A stretch of 64,000 nucleotides of DNA, taken from NCBI GenBank assembly GCA_964588285.1, contig CAZPNX010000010.1, positions 1-64,000 on the forward strand, written 5' to 3'. Numbering within the stretch: the stretch's first letter is position 1; every line of letters begins with the position of its first letter. Both the position numbers and the translations under genes were made by a program. The stretch comes from CAZPNX01 sp964588285. Lineage in GTDB: Bacteria; Edwardsbacteria; AC1; EtOH8. This document shows positions 40,326 to 50,749 of this stretch, one piece after another. The notes beneath the pieces are model-generated. The model was not told where the DNA came from. It did not search any database and saw only the letters and a program-made list of their open reading frames with translations.

Positions 40326-41036
40326 TTAGACCTTGACCTGCCCCAGCCGGGCGAAAATTTCGTCCAGGGCCGGACCCAGCTTGGCCGGGTCGTCGGTCTT
40401 CTCCGGCATGTTGTCGAATACGGCGAACGGCACCTTGTGCCCTTTGATCTCGATAATGCCCTGGTCCTTGCCGCCGGAAAGCTTCTCCCAGTCGTTGATC
40501 TTGTAATAGTATTCCATCTTGTCGTCCGGCAGGGAATGGTAGAGAACGCTGTGCTCCTCTCCCTTGCGGGCCCGCTTGCGGTTCTTGCGCACCGACTCCT
40601 CGTAGGTCACCTTGATGTAGACGATCCGGGCCAGCTTGAGGATGTCGTCCGACAGGAAGTTGAAGGCGTCGCGGAACCCGTTCTCCCCGCCCCGGGCGAA
40701 TTCTATCAGCGAGGTGTGCTTCTTGAGGAAATCGGGCTCGGCCAGCCTCTTGGCGAAGGCGTTGTTGATCTTCTGGATGCAGACGTGCCAGGCGAACTCG
40801 TCCTTGAAGTAGTAGTCGGGTTTGGAGTGCAGCCGCTCCCTGCCGTTGGCGCTGAGGAAGTCGTCCTCCTCGAACCACTCCCAGATATAGAGAAAGTCGT
40901 CGAACTCGGCCAGCTCGGCCACATTGAAGCGCTCCATCCGCTCCACCAGCGGAGTCTTCTTCAGGTAGTCGATGACCTCGCTCTTGCCGGCGGCCGGCCG
41001 GGCCACCAGGATGATGACCGGGTGGTGCTTGTCCAT
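40326..41036 (-). CDS. P-loop kinase-like protein of unknown substrate
   Basis: 236 residues. The Walker A is VARPAAGKSEVIDYL (about 11-25). Downstream are a Trp/acid-rich FLYIWEWFEEDDFL, an ARIVYIKVTYEESVRKNRKR segment like the LID/Arg region of nucleoside or adenylate kinases, and a C-terminal VPFAVFDNMPE. It is probably a small-molecule or nucleotide kinase. It lies directly upstream of the membrane protein at 39138. Confidence 0.72.
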   Translation of the reverse strand: MDKHHPVIILVARPAAGKSEVIDYLKKTPLVERMERFNVAELAEFDDFLYIWEWFEEDDFLSANGRERLHSKPDYYFKDEFAWHVCIQKINNAFAKRLAEPDFLKKHTSLIEFARGGENGFRDAFNFLSDDILKLARIVYIKVTYEESVRKNRKRARKGEEHSVLYHSLPDDKMEYYYKINDWEKLSGGKDQGIIEIKGHKVPFAVFDNMPEKTDDPAKLGPALDEIFARLGQVKV

Positions 41037-41059
41037 GGCTCTATCTCCTTGCTTTGCTT

Positions 41060-41108
41060 TTAGTCATTGCGAGCCCTGCCCCTTGACTGGCGAGCGAAGC
41101 AATCTCAA
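41060..41108. repeat. CATTGCGAG...GAAGCAATC repeat, left of the GIY-YIG gene
   Basis: GTCATTGCGAGCCCTGCC ... GCGAGCGAAGCAATCTC. It is one unit of the same family as on the other side of the GIY-YIG gene. It ends in the gene's 3' end. Confidence 0.75.
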
Positions 41109-41389
41109 CCTGATTCGCTCAAGTCTTTGTACTCGGGATTCATGCTCTTAATCAGCCTCTCCTTGGCCGCCCGCGAGCCCGCCTTGATCTGCTTCTCCCT
41201 GGCTATGGCTTTGACGATACTTACGAATGTCTCGTAATAGACCAGTTTGTTCACATTGTATCTTGAAGTGAAACCGGATACCGCCTTGGACTTGTGTTCC
41301 GCCACCCGCCTTTTCAGGTTGTTGGTCACGCCGGTGTATAGCACCGTGTTCCGTTTGTTCGATAGGATGTACACGTAATACCGCTTCAT
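41105..41389 (-). CDS. GIY-YIG endonuclease-domain protein (UPF0213/YhbQ-like)
   Basis: 94 residues from ATG 41389. The GIY-YIG core reads YYVYILSNKRNTVLYTGVTN, followed by LKRRVAEH (conserved Arg) and REKQIKAGSR (catalytic Glu region). Such small proteins are single-domain nucleases often found in variable copy number. It is flanked on both sides by CATTGCGAG-type repeats (41060-41108 and 41391-41584), and the open frame upstream to 41461 is repeat sequence. Confidence 0.88.
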   Translation of the reverse strand: MKRYYVYILSNKRNTVLYTGVTNNLKRRVAEHKSKAVSGFTSRYNVNKLVYYETFVSIVKAIAREKQIKAGSRAAKERLIKSMNPEYKDLSESG

Positions 41390-41390
41390 G

Positions 41391-41584
41391 CTACCCGTCA
41401 TTGCGGGAATTGCGCCTGGTCTTACAGACGATGCGATCGCTTGACTTTTGCCAGGCGCCAACGGTCATTGCGAGACCGACTTCCCGCCTGGTGAACGAAG
41501 CAATCGTTGATCCGTTGTCAGGCACCGTCCGGGATTGCTCCGCCCGTCCTATGAATGCCCTGCTCGCAATGACGGCCGGTGCGC
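41391..41584. repeat. CATTGCGAG-family repeats, right of the GIY-YIG gene
   Basis: It includes CGTCATTGCGGGAATTGCG (41397-41415), a middle part with GATGCGATCGC, GGTCATTGCGAGACCG ... GAACGAAGCAATCG (41463-41506) and an inverted end GCTCGCAATGACGG (41562-41575). It is a composite of at least two units in both orientations. No gene in this 195-bp gap. Confidence 0.75.
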
Positions 41585-42451
41585 CTACCCCACCGCCTTC
41601 AGCTGCAGGGAGAAGTCCATGGCCGGGGCCGAGTGGGTGATGGCTCCCACCGAGATGAAGTCCACCCCGCATTCGGCGATCTGCCGCACGTTATCAATGC
41701 TGACGTTGCCCGAGGCCTCCAATCGGAGTTTCCCCTGGTCCCGGGCCGGATGGGAGAAGACTAAGCGGCAGGCCTCGGCCATCCGCTCCGGCTTCATGTT
41801 GTCCAGCATGATGATGTCCGGCTCCTCGGCCAGGGCTTCCTCCAGCTGGGACAGGTTCTGCACCTCCACCTCGATTTTCACCCGGCCGTGGTCCGCCTCT
41901 TTCACCTTGCGGATGGCGTTGGCCACCCCGCCGGCCGCCTCGATGTGGTTGTCCTTGATGAGCACCATGTCCCAAAGACCCATGCGGTGGTTCTGCCCGC
42001 CGCCGCAGGCCACCGCGTATTTCTCCAGCGCCCTCAGCCCGGGAGTCGTCTTACGGGTATCGAGTATTTTAGCCCTGGTTCCCCTGACCGCCTCCACGAA
42101 ACTGTTGGTGAGGGTGGCGATGCCCGAGAGGTGCTGCAGGAAGTTGAGAGCCGTCCGCTCGGCCGCCAGGATGGAGCGTGTTTTCCCCTGCACTGTCAGA
42201 GCCACCTGGCCCAGCTCAACCTTCTCCCCGTCCTTGATCTGAACCTCGGCCTTGAGTTCCGGGTCGACCGCCAGGAAGGCCTCCTTGCAGACATCGATCC
42301 CGGCCAGCACCCCGTCCTGCTTGGCCATCACCAGGGCCAGGCCGCAGGCCGTTTCGCCCACCGTGAACTGGCTTGTGATGTCCCCCTTGCCGATGTCCTC
42401 TTTAAGAGCTTGCCTGATAAGAGGTCTGATTTTTTTGCAATTATATTTCAT
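41585..42451 (-). CDS. nadC: Nicotinate-nucleotide pyrophosphorylase (carboxylating)
   Basis: 288 residues, quinolinate phosphoribosyltransferase of NAD synthesis. Motifs: EDIGKGDITSQF, ERTALNFLQHLSGIAT, ILDTRKTTPGLRALEKYAV, KDNHIEAAGG and IEVEVQNLSQLEEAL, then LEASGNVSIDNV and FISVGAITHSAPAMDFS. No nadA or nadB is nearby. The neighbours on both sides are accessory (GIY-YIG element, AT-rich orphan). Confidence 0.96.
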   Translation of the reverse strand: MKYNCKKIRPLIRQALKEDIGKGDITSQFTVGETACGLALVMAKQDGVLAGIDVCKEAFLAVDPELKAEVQIKDGEKVELGQVALTVQGKTRSILAAERTALNFLQHLSGIATLTNSFVEAVRGTRAKILDTRKTTPGLRALEKYAVACGGGQNHRMGLWDMVLIKDNHIEAAGGVANAIRKVKEADHGRVKIEVEVQNLSQLEEALAEEPDIIMLDNMKPERMAEACRLVFSHPARDQGKLRLEASGNVSIDNVRQIAECGVDFISVGAITHSAPAMDFSLQLKAVG

Positions 42452-42467
42452 TTATGCTTATATCTTT

Positions 42468-43273
42468 TTAAAAGAAACCAACGTTAATTGATAACATTAA
42501 ATACTTAATATATCCATTGATATATCTTCCCTTCATGCTTAAGCCAGCATGATAATAGCAAAAAGCATTTCTTTTCATTTTTGGCTTGACACTATCCGAC
42601 AGCCCGAAACCAGTCAGAACACCAAATTCCATTCCTCTGGTCTTTTCGATTTCTTTACTAATGATAATATTTGAATATAGTTTATTGAACGGTGTGCCAG
42701 TATACATGATACCAACAGAATAATCTTGATAAGAACGGTCGTTCTTATACAACAAAGCCAAATCTTCCGATCTTAAAATCACGATATCTTCATTAAACCA
42801 TTTATAACCAATAAAGGGAGTAAAATCTGACAATGTGCGATTCTTATAATATGAGAACAACAACGATACGCTCGTACTCCCATAACTCGGATTTTTCTGA
42901 TATCTAAGCCCCTGTCCAAACGTTCCTATAAAATCATGCGTTATCAGCAAACCTATCGGTTTATACTTAACTCCATAAATGATATTTAACATACTTGGAA
43001 AACCAGTGCCCGCTGTATCTATTTGCATCCCCGCTGGTAAAGATAATGGATAATTATAACCTTTGTAATATCCTATACCTATTGAGGCGTCCATGTAAAT
43101 ACTTAGATTGCCGTAATGTGTACCCAGTCTTCCATATTCCACATTAGTAGAGTCTTCACAAAATAACTGGGATGATAATATGATTAGAGAAAATTGAAAG
43201 AAAATAGTAAATATTAATGCCTTATAATATTGACTACTTTCTTGTGGTTTTAATGAATGCAAACGTGAACAAA

Positions 43274-43283
<10 letters not shown>
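42468..43283 (-). CDS. Unknown AT-rich secreted protein, likely acquired
   Basis: 271 residues, not recognised. A hydrophobic segment at about 22-40 (LIFTIFFQFSLIILSSQLF) looks like a signal peptide. The rest is Tyr/Ser-rich with strand-like alternation, as in small outer-membrane barrels. GC content is about 35 percent by eye against about 60 percent around it, with AT-ending codons throughout. Its first 10 bp overlap the end of uvrB. The composition indicates recent transfer. Confidence 0.72.
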
Positions 43284-45367
<2,084 letters not shown>

Positions 45368-45395
45368 TCCGGCCCTCGTCTTCCACCAAGCTTTG

Positions 45396-45420
45396 TGAAC
45401 GGTGAAGGGTGAATGGTCAG
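45396..45420. repeat. GTGAA-type repeat left of the four-helix-bundle gene
   Basis: TGTGAACGGTGAAGGGTGAA(TGG). It is the inverse of the TTCACCCTTCAC-type text found at 17908 and 20525 and, on the gene's other side, at 45800-45832 (CAATCACTTTTCACAATTC). Confidence 0.5.
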
Positions 45421-45788
45421 CGTTTGGAGCGGGAGGCCAAATGCGTGATCAGTCCTCCCAGCTTGCTGCCGATCGACTCGATCTGCCTGTCTAATGTTGC
45501 CCGTTCTTCATCCGTAAGATAGTTGAGCTGACATGCGATCTCGATCAGCGTATCCAACTCGCTTAAAGAACCACCTGAAATGTAGAGAAAAGCGATGAAC
45601 TCCTTTGACGACCTACGAGCCGCACCTTCGGCTATGTTAGCCGGGACAGAGACCGCCGCCCGCCTCATTTGGGAGGTCAATCCATAGGCTTCCATTTTGG
45701 GAAAGCGCTCGGTAATTTTGTAGATATCGATCGACATCTTCACGCTTTCCTTCCAAACATCCAGTCTCTTATGCGCCCTCACATACAT
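45417..45788 (-). CDS. Four-helix-bundle protein (23S rRNA intervening-sequence family)
   Basis: 123 residues. LDVWKESVKMSIDIYKITERFP, GLTSQMRRAAVSVPANIAEGAAR and FLYISGGSLSELDTLIEIACQL (written as separate pieces) are the hallmarks of the S23/IVP family, related to Avd of diversity-generating retroelements. The function of free-standing members is unknown. No reverse transcriptase or variable repeat is nearby. It sits between uvrB and the GNAT gene, with TTCAC-type repeats on both sides (45396-45420, 45800-45832). Confidence 0.9.
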   Translation of the reverse strand: MYVRAHKRLDVWKESVKMSIDIYKITERFPKMEAYGLTSQMRRAAVSVPANIAEGAARRSSKEFIAFLYISGGSLSELDTLIEIACQLNYLTDEERATLDRQIESIGSKLGGLITHLASRSKR

Positions 45789-45799
45789 TCTGTTGACTC

Positions 45800-45832
45800 C
45801 TCAATTTACCAATCACTTTTCACAATTCACGT
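45800..45832. repeat. TTCAC-type repeat right of the four-helix-bundle gene
   Basis: TTTACCAATCACTTTTCAC followed by AATTCACG, in opposite orientation to 45396-45420. The gene is therefore bracketed by inverted repeat-family members. Confidence 0.5.
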
Positions 45833-45839
45833 CGGCTCG

Positions 45840-46829
45840 TCAGAGCCGCTTCTCCAATATCACCATCCAGATGTCCATCGGCCTGCGCCAGCCGGTCCCC
45901 TTGACCAGCCTCCTGTTTCGAGCCGACTTGGGCAGATGCATTTCCATCTTGCCGGCCCCCAGCAGATGGGCCAAGGCCCTCCCCTCGTGCAGTATGCTTT
46001 TGAATGTACTGCTGTCTCTGGCCGCCGCCCGGCAGTAGTTGAAGTATTTCTTGTCCTTCGACTGCAGTATGGCCAGCGCCCCGGCCAGTCCTCTGTCGTC
46101 GTAGAGCGAGTAGACCCTTTTCTGCCTTACCAGTCCGGTCAGGGACTCCCGGTCGAACTCCCAGGCCGACCATCCCTGCAGGAACAGCCCTTTCCAATGG
46201 GCGGCGTCTTTGTCTTTTTGGAAAAGTTGCCTCAGTGCCTCCAGTTCCGACATGTTAGAACGCACCAGCGCCGTCTCCGGCTTTGGCCAAGGCTTGGCAA
46301 TATACTCGTCGAACCCGGCGATGATCCGCATGCCCATGGACATCCCCAGGTGCTGGGAGATCTTGTTGTAGGATCCGGTGGCGTAGCGGATGAACCTGGG
46401 CCTCTGGCTCAAGGCCCATTTCCACGACCAGTCCTGAATGGCCCGTCCGATCTTGTGCCCGCGGAACTTGGGATCCACCCGCAGGCCCTCCAGCCATATC
46501 TCCCCCGGCCGCTGCACGGTTATCTTTCCGACACCCACCGGCCTTCCAGTATTTGCTTTGGTCACCGAGCCCTTCGCACCCCGAGAGCGGTCATCGAGCG
46601 GAGTCGAGATGTAGCCGAGGGGCGCTCTGGATAAACTCCGTCGAGATGACCTCGATTGACCAAGAGTAGCCACGAAGAATATCCCCCTGCGGTCCTTCAC
46701 CCACTCGTCCCAGACCTCGGGCAGATAGTCGCCCCAGCGCCCGAAGGTGCGCTTGCAGAAGTCGAGGACGATACGCTTGTCGGACTGACGGGCTCTTCGG
46801 ATATTAATTGTTATATTGGAGCTTTGCAT
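45840..46829 (-). CDS. GNAT-family acetyltransferase with a repeat-derived in-frame insert
   Basis: 329 residues. The GNAT fold starts with INIRRARQSDKRIVLDFCKRTF and continues after the insert at PVGVGKITVQRPGEIWLEGLRVDPKFRGHKIGRAI (in parts), where VDPKFRGHKIGR is the acetyl-CoA-binding Q/RxxGxG/A motif A. A second, divergent half (170-329) follows. Between FFVAT and NTGRPVG lie 34 residues rich in Arg/Ser encoded by a dispersed repeat (46560-46661). The length of the insert is a multiple of three, so the frame is kept. Substrate unknown. Confidence 0.82.
   Translation of the reverse strand: MQSSNITINIRRARQSDKRIVLDFCKRTFGRWGDYLPEVWDEWVKDRRGIFFVATLGQSRSSRRSLSRAPLGYISTPLDDRSRGAKGSVTKANTGRPVGVGKITVQRPGEIWLEGLRVDPKFRGHKIGRAIQDWSWKWALSQRPRFIRYATGSYNKISQHLGMSMGMRIIAGFDEYIAKPWPKPETALVRSNMSELEALRQLFQKDKDAAHWKGLFLQGWSAWEFDRESLTGLVRQKRVYSLYDDRGLAGALAILQSKDKKYFNYCRAAARDSSTFKSILHEGRALAHLLGAGKMEMHLPKSARNRRLVKGTGWRRPMDIWMVILEKRL
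46560..46661. repeat. 102-bp palindromic repeat inserted in-frame in the GNAT gene
   Basis: The ends are GGTCACC and TTGACC (inverted GGTCA/TGACC). Internally it carries CGAGCGGAGTCGAGATG and ATAAACTCCGTCGAGATG; the latter 18-mer is also at 16636-16653. 102 bp equals 34 codons, so the host gene remains open. Confidence 0.82.
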
Positions 46830-46836
46830 TTTGAAT

Positions 46837-48159
46837 TTATTCGGTCCTTCCCGTGAAATGGAAGTCCCTCACCTTCATCGGCGGCACCACCATCCCCTCC
46901 TTGGCCTCGGCCGGCCCCAGGGCCTCCACGTTGTTGAAGAACTCGGTCAGGTTCTGGTTGAACCTCATGTTCTTCACCCCGCAGACTATTCTCCCGTTCT
47001 CGATGAGGAAGGTCCCGTCCCGGGTCATGCCGGTGATCACCGGGACCTTGCGGTCCACCACCCGGTTGTACCAGAACCTGGTCACCAGTATCCCCCGCTC
47101 GGTGGACTTGATCATCTGCTCCAAAGAAGCCCTGCCGCCCCTGAGCACCAGGTTCTGGGGAAACGGCCCGAAGGTGTTGGGCTGGGGCAGGCCGTGTCCG
47201 GTGCTCTTTTTCCCCTCCTTGGCCGCCATCTTTTGGTCGTAGACCATGTTCTTGGCCACCCCTTTGTCAACTAGAACCACCCTCCTTTTGGGAATGCCCT
47301 CGTAGTCGAACGGTTCGGCCCAGGTCATTCGGGGATCAAAGGCGTCGTCGTAGATGGTTATGTTGCTTCCGAACATCTTTTTGCCGATGTTCCCGGACAG
47401 ACAGCTGGTCCCCTCCTGAATCGACTGCGTGCCGAAGGCCAGCCAGGCCATGAACTGCAGCGGCGTGGCCGCCGCCTCAGGCTCTAAAATGACGGTGTAA
47501 ACTCCGGGTTCCAACGCCCGGGGGCTGACCGAACCCAGGCACTTGGCGATGGCGATCCGGGCCACCTCAGCCGGGTCGATTTTCGCAAAGGAGCGTGATG
47601 TTCTCTCGGCCCTTCCGGCCGCCAGGCCCTGGCGGGCGGTGATCTCCATGGTGGCCGAACTCTGCCTATGGTAGGCGAACAGGCCTTTGGTGTTGGCCAT
47701 GGCCCTCATGTAGCCGGTGTTGGACACCAGGCCGGCCAGCTCCACCCTGCTTTTCTTGGCCAGGTCCACCGCCTTCTTGACCATGGCCGCCCGCTTGGCC
47801 GGCTCCACATCGGCCGTGGCCTCGGAATAGCCCTTGATGGCGCGGTACCGCTGCGGCCCGGCCATGGGCGGCAGGCCCTGATCTACGCCGATGGCCCTGG
47901 CCGCCTCGGCCGCCTGCATGGCCAGCTTGGCCAGCGACTGGTCGTCGAACTGGTTGGTGGTGGCCCGTCCCGATCGGTCGCCGATGTCCACCCGCAGCGA
48001 AATTGAGGCATCGTGCACCGACACGTTCTGGTGGATGGCGTTGTTGGCGATCCGGGTAAGCGGCCTGATGGTCTGGTTGAGCATCACCTCGGCCTGCCCC
48101 TCGCCGACGTAGGACAGCGTCTGTTGGCAGATCTTCTTCGCTTCGTTTTTATTTATCAT
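46837..48159 (-). CDS. pmbA: TldE/PmbA-type protease subunit
   Basis: 440 residues of the U62 modulator-of-gyrase family. VGDRSGRATTNQFDDQSLAKLA-type N-domain, VILEPEAAATPLQFMAWLAFG and FDYEGIPKRRVVLVDKG match TldE; the HExxxH motif is absent, as expected for this subunit. It works with TldD in processing small peptides. It lies 85 bp after the tldD gene on the same strand. Confidence 0.9.
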   Translation of the reverse strand: MINKNEAKKICQQTLSYVGEGQAEVMLNQTIRPLTRIANNAIHQNVSVHDASISLRVDIGDRSGRATTNQFDDQSLAKLAMQAAEAARAIGVDQGLPPMAGPQRYRAIKGYSEATADVEPAKRAAMVKKAVDLAKKSRVELAGLVSNTGYMRAMANTKGLFAYHRQSSATMEITARQGLAAGRAERTSRSFAKIDPAEVARIAIAKCLGSVSPRALEPGVYTVILEPEAAATPLQFMAWLAFGTQSIQEGTSCLSGNIGKKMFGSNITIYDDAFDPRMTWAEPFDYEGIPKRRVVLVDKGVAKNMVYDQKMAAKEGKKSTGHGLPQPNTFGPFPQNLVLRGGRASLEQMIKSTERGILVTRFWYNRVVDRKVPVITGMTRDGTFLIENGRIVCGVKNMRFNQNLTEFFNNVEALGPAEAKEGMVVPPMKVRDFHFTGRTE

Positions 48160-48244
48160 TTTGGCTTCCTTCTCTTGGCGCGGATTTTCATTGATTTTTC
48201 CAAATGATGGGATATCCGCGTAAATCCTTAGCTGAAGTAATGGT

Positions 48245-49690
48245 TTACTTGGGCACCACGCCGACCTGGACCTGGCGGAACCTGGCCGGGGCGCAGCCCT
48301 GGGCGGTGCGGGCGGTTTGCGGCGGCTCGCCCTTGCCGCAGTTGGCCGTGCCCCATATCCTCCAGTCGCCTTGGCCGCAGACCCGATCGCAGGAGTTCCA
48401 GAACTGGGTGGTGATGCCGGCGTAGGTTGCGTTCTTCAACATCCGGCCCATTTTCCCGTTTTTTATCTCCCAGGCGATCTCGGTGCCGAACTGGAAGTTG
48501 GAGCGGCGGTCGTCGATGGAAAAGCTCTTGTTGGTGGCCATGTAGATGCCGTCGTCGGTGTCGGCTATCAGCTCCTGCAGCGACAGGTCGCCGGGCAGGA
48601 GGTTGATGCAGGTCATCCTCACTAGGGGCATGTTGTCCCAGCCGTCGGCCCGCATGGCCCCGGTGGAGCGCTTCCCGATCACCCTGGCCGACTCCCTCGA
48701 CGATAGGTAGTCGACCAGCAGGCCCTCCCGGATGAGGTCGAAGGGCTCGGCCCTGACGCCCTCATCGTCGTACCCGTAGCTCCCCAGCCCCCGGGGGCAG
48801 GTGGGGTCGGAAACGATTGTCACCGCCTTGGAGCCGTAGCGCAGTTTTCCCAGGTGGTCGGTGGTGGCAAAGCTGGTGCCGGCAAAGTTGGCCTCCGAGC
48901 CCAGCACCCGGTCCAGCTCCAAGGGATGGCCGACCGATTCGTGTATCTGAAGCGACAGCTGGGAGCCCTCGATGATGATGTCCTTTTTGCCTGAAGGACA
49001 TTCGTCGGCCGAAAGCAACGCCACCGCTTCTTCGGCCGTCCGTTCCGCGTTGCCGACAAAGTCCATCCCCTCAATCAACTCATAGCCATTCGACTCCCAC
49101 TGCCCCCCGTGGGAACAGGGATAGGAACGGTGTTGGACGTCGCCGCCTTTTACGGCCGTGGCCGTGTAACCGCCGCCGCACTGGACGATGCGCTGTTTGA
49201 TCAGCGAGCCGACGGTGGAGGCGAACAGCTGGTCCTCTACCCAGGCCGAAAAGCGCGACTCGGTGATGGCCACACCCTTGACTCGCCGCATGGCGGCGTC
49301 GGTCTTCAGCAGCAGGTCCAGCTTGGCCTCCAGCGGCACCTCCAGGGGATTCTTTTGGTGCGGCGTTACATAATGGTCAATGTACTTTTCCACCGGCGCC
49401 AGGGAGACGGCCTTGGCCTTGAGCCGGGCGCTGGCCTTGGCCACCTTGACCGCCAGCCTGGCAATGCGCTCGATCTCCTTTTTCTCCACCCTGGGGCTGG
49501 CGGCAAAGCCCCAGGCCCCTCCGGCAATGACCCTGACCCCAAAGCCGGCCGAGGTTGCCCGGTTGACCCCGCCCACCTTGCCGTCCTTGACGCTCAGGTT
49601 TTCCGACTCCTCGGTGATTATTCTGACGTCAGCGTATCCGGCGCCGGCGGCCTGGGCCGCGTCCAGCGCCCTCAGTGCTAGGTCCTTCAC
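48245..49690 (-). CDS. tldD: TldD-type metalloprotease subunit
   Basis: 481 residues. It carries the active-site HExxxH as HESVGH (H250, E251, H255) followed by PLELDRVLG, then GSYGYDDEGVRAEP and MPLVRMTCINLLPGD. With TldE it forms a heterodimeric protease that cleaves unfolded peptides or matures ribosomal natural products. The start GTG 49690 has GGGAGG 6-7 nt upstream and a possible -10 (GATAAT). The C-terminal 30 residues after CDRVCGQGDWRIWG contain extra basic sequence. Confidence 0.93.
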   Translation of the reverse strand: MKDLALRALDAAQAAGAGYADVRIITEESENLSVKDGKVGGVNRATSAGFGVRVIAGGAWGFAASPRVEKKEIERIARLAVKVAKASARLKAKAVSLAPVEKYIDHYVTPHQKNPLEVPLEAKLDLLLKTDAAMRRVKGVAITESRFSAWVEDQLFASTVGSLIKQRIVQCGGGYTATAVKGGDVQHRSYPCSHGGQWESNGYELIEGMDFVGNAERTAEEAVALLSADECPSGKKDIIIEGSQLSLQIHESVGHPLELDRVLGSEANFAGTSFATTDHLGKLRYGSKAVTIVSDPTCPRGLGSYGYDDEGVRAEPFDLIREGLLVDYLSSRESARVIGKRSTGAMRADGWDNMPLVRMTCINLLPGDLSLQELIADTDDGIYMATNKSFSIDDRRSNFQFGTEIAWEIKNGKMGRMLKNATYAGITTQFWNSCDRVCGQGDWRIWGTANCGKGEPPQTARTAQGCAPARFRQVQVGVVPK

Positions 49691-49719
49691 TTTATCCTCC
49701 CATTATCTGATTACCGCAT

Positions 49720-49818
49720 TCTGAGCCCGACTCCCTGCGCCACCGCCAAAGAATCCGATTATTGATCCAGACCCTTCGAAAGCCTGACGGACGGCCATCC
49801 TCAGGGTGACGTCCGGTT
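49720..49818. repeat. Dispersed repeat upstream of tldD
   Basis: It contains CATTCTGAGCCCGACTCCC and GACCCTTCGAAAGCCTGACGG ... CATCCTCAGGGTGACG, the GTCATCC/GGATGAC family in its CAGGGTGACG-ended form. The 134-bp gap to the next gene has no other content. Confidence 0.55.
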
Positions 49819-49824
49819 CTTTCG

Positions 49825-50739
49825 TCAGAACAGCGCCCAGCTGGCGCCCAATCCGGTGGTCAGCCTTGTTCGCAGGCCGTCACGCAACGAGACGGGGTAA
49901 TCCCGGTCGTAGTCGTAAAGAGCCAGCAGGCCTGTCTTGAAGCTTAGGTACTTTGACAATTTGAAATAAACGGCTGTGTCCCATCTCCAATCGGCGGCAT
50001 CCAGGCCCGAGGGAACGAACAGCTTGAGCTCGGAGACCAGCCGGGCGCTGGACAGCAATGACCTGTCCACAGCGGCCACCGCTGTGAACCCCAGCTTGAA
50101 CTTGGCTGCCGAACTGTCGGAAGGCTGGATCACCGTCAACTGGCCCGCCGGCCTGGTCAACGCGTAGGACGGGTCGTAGATCTCCTTGAGGGCCACCCCG
50201 GCCCTGATCGAGGCCGTAAAGTCCGGACGGTCGGCCAGGATGGCCCCCAGCCCCAGGCTTTGGGTTAGGACCACCGGCCTGAAGAATGCATCGAACTGAG
50301 TGTCCAGGGTCAGATCGCCGTAGGGGTTGAGCCTCCTCAGCACCCGCCATCCCAGATAGGAGTCGGAGTGGATCATATCGGCCGTTTCCACCGGCTGGCC
50401 GTCGCCGAATTTGGACTGGCCGTACTCGGCGTTGAAGCGGCTGTTCCAGTCGAACCATTGAAAGCGCCGCCGGGCGGTGCCGTCGCAGAAGACCGAGAGC
50501 GCATAGGCATTGTCCTCGGTTCCCTGCCAGTTCTGGGAAACATGGGTGGAGGAGAAATTCAACCCGGCTATGGCCGTCAGTCTCCAGCCCAGCAGGCGTT
50601 TGCCTGAGGTGTCGGCCGCTGCCTGCGCGCTGTCGGAAGTGACGTCAGGCTCCGGCTGGATTTCTTGGGCTGGCGCCGTCTCCCCCGTCAGCAGGCAGAC
50701 GAGCAGAGCCGAAAGGCAGAAAGCGTAGGTTTTTTTCAT
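49825..50739 (-). CDS. DUF3078-like outer-membrane protein
   Basis: 304 residues from ATG 50739. A signal peptide (about 1-24, FCLSALLVCLLTGETAPAQ) is followed by GWRLTAIAGLNFSSTHVSQNWQG, YALSVFCDGTARRRFQWFDW and YGQSKFGDGQPVETADMI. The 'aGlnfsq...nWxgGG' opening and 'D-Q-f...k-D-D' patterns are those of the DUF3078 family of predicted barrels. The longer open frame to 50964 overlaps the YitT gene and was rejected. The function is unknown. Confidence 0.78.
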   Translation of the reverse strand: MKKTYAFCLSALLVCLLTGETAPAQEIQPEPDVTSDSAQAAADTSGKRLLGWRLTAIAGLNFSSTHVSQNWQGTEDNAYALSVFCDGTARRRFQWFDWNSRFNAEYGQSKFGDGQPVETADMIHSDSYLGWRVLRRLNPYGDLTLDTQFDAFFRPVVLTQSLGLGAILADRPDFTASIRAGVALKEIYDPSYALTRPAGQLTVIQPSDSSAAKFKLGFTAVAAVDRSLLSSARLVSELKLFVPSGLDAADWRWDTAVYFKLSKYLSFKTGLLALYDYDRDYPVSLRDGLRTRLTTGLGASWALF

Positions 50740-50749
50740 GGTGTTTACC

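Noticed and set aside
39088..40878. 596-residue minus-strand frame overlapping the membrane protein and the kinase
   Set aside because: Out of phase with both, Gly/Arg/Gln-rich, no domains; a codon-bias shadow.
45417..45788. Diversity-generating retroelement suggested by the Avd-like protein
   Set aside because: No reverse transcriptase and no template/variable repeat pair is nearby.
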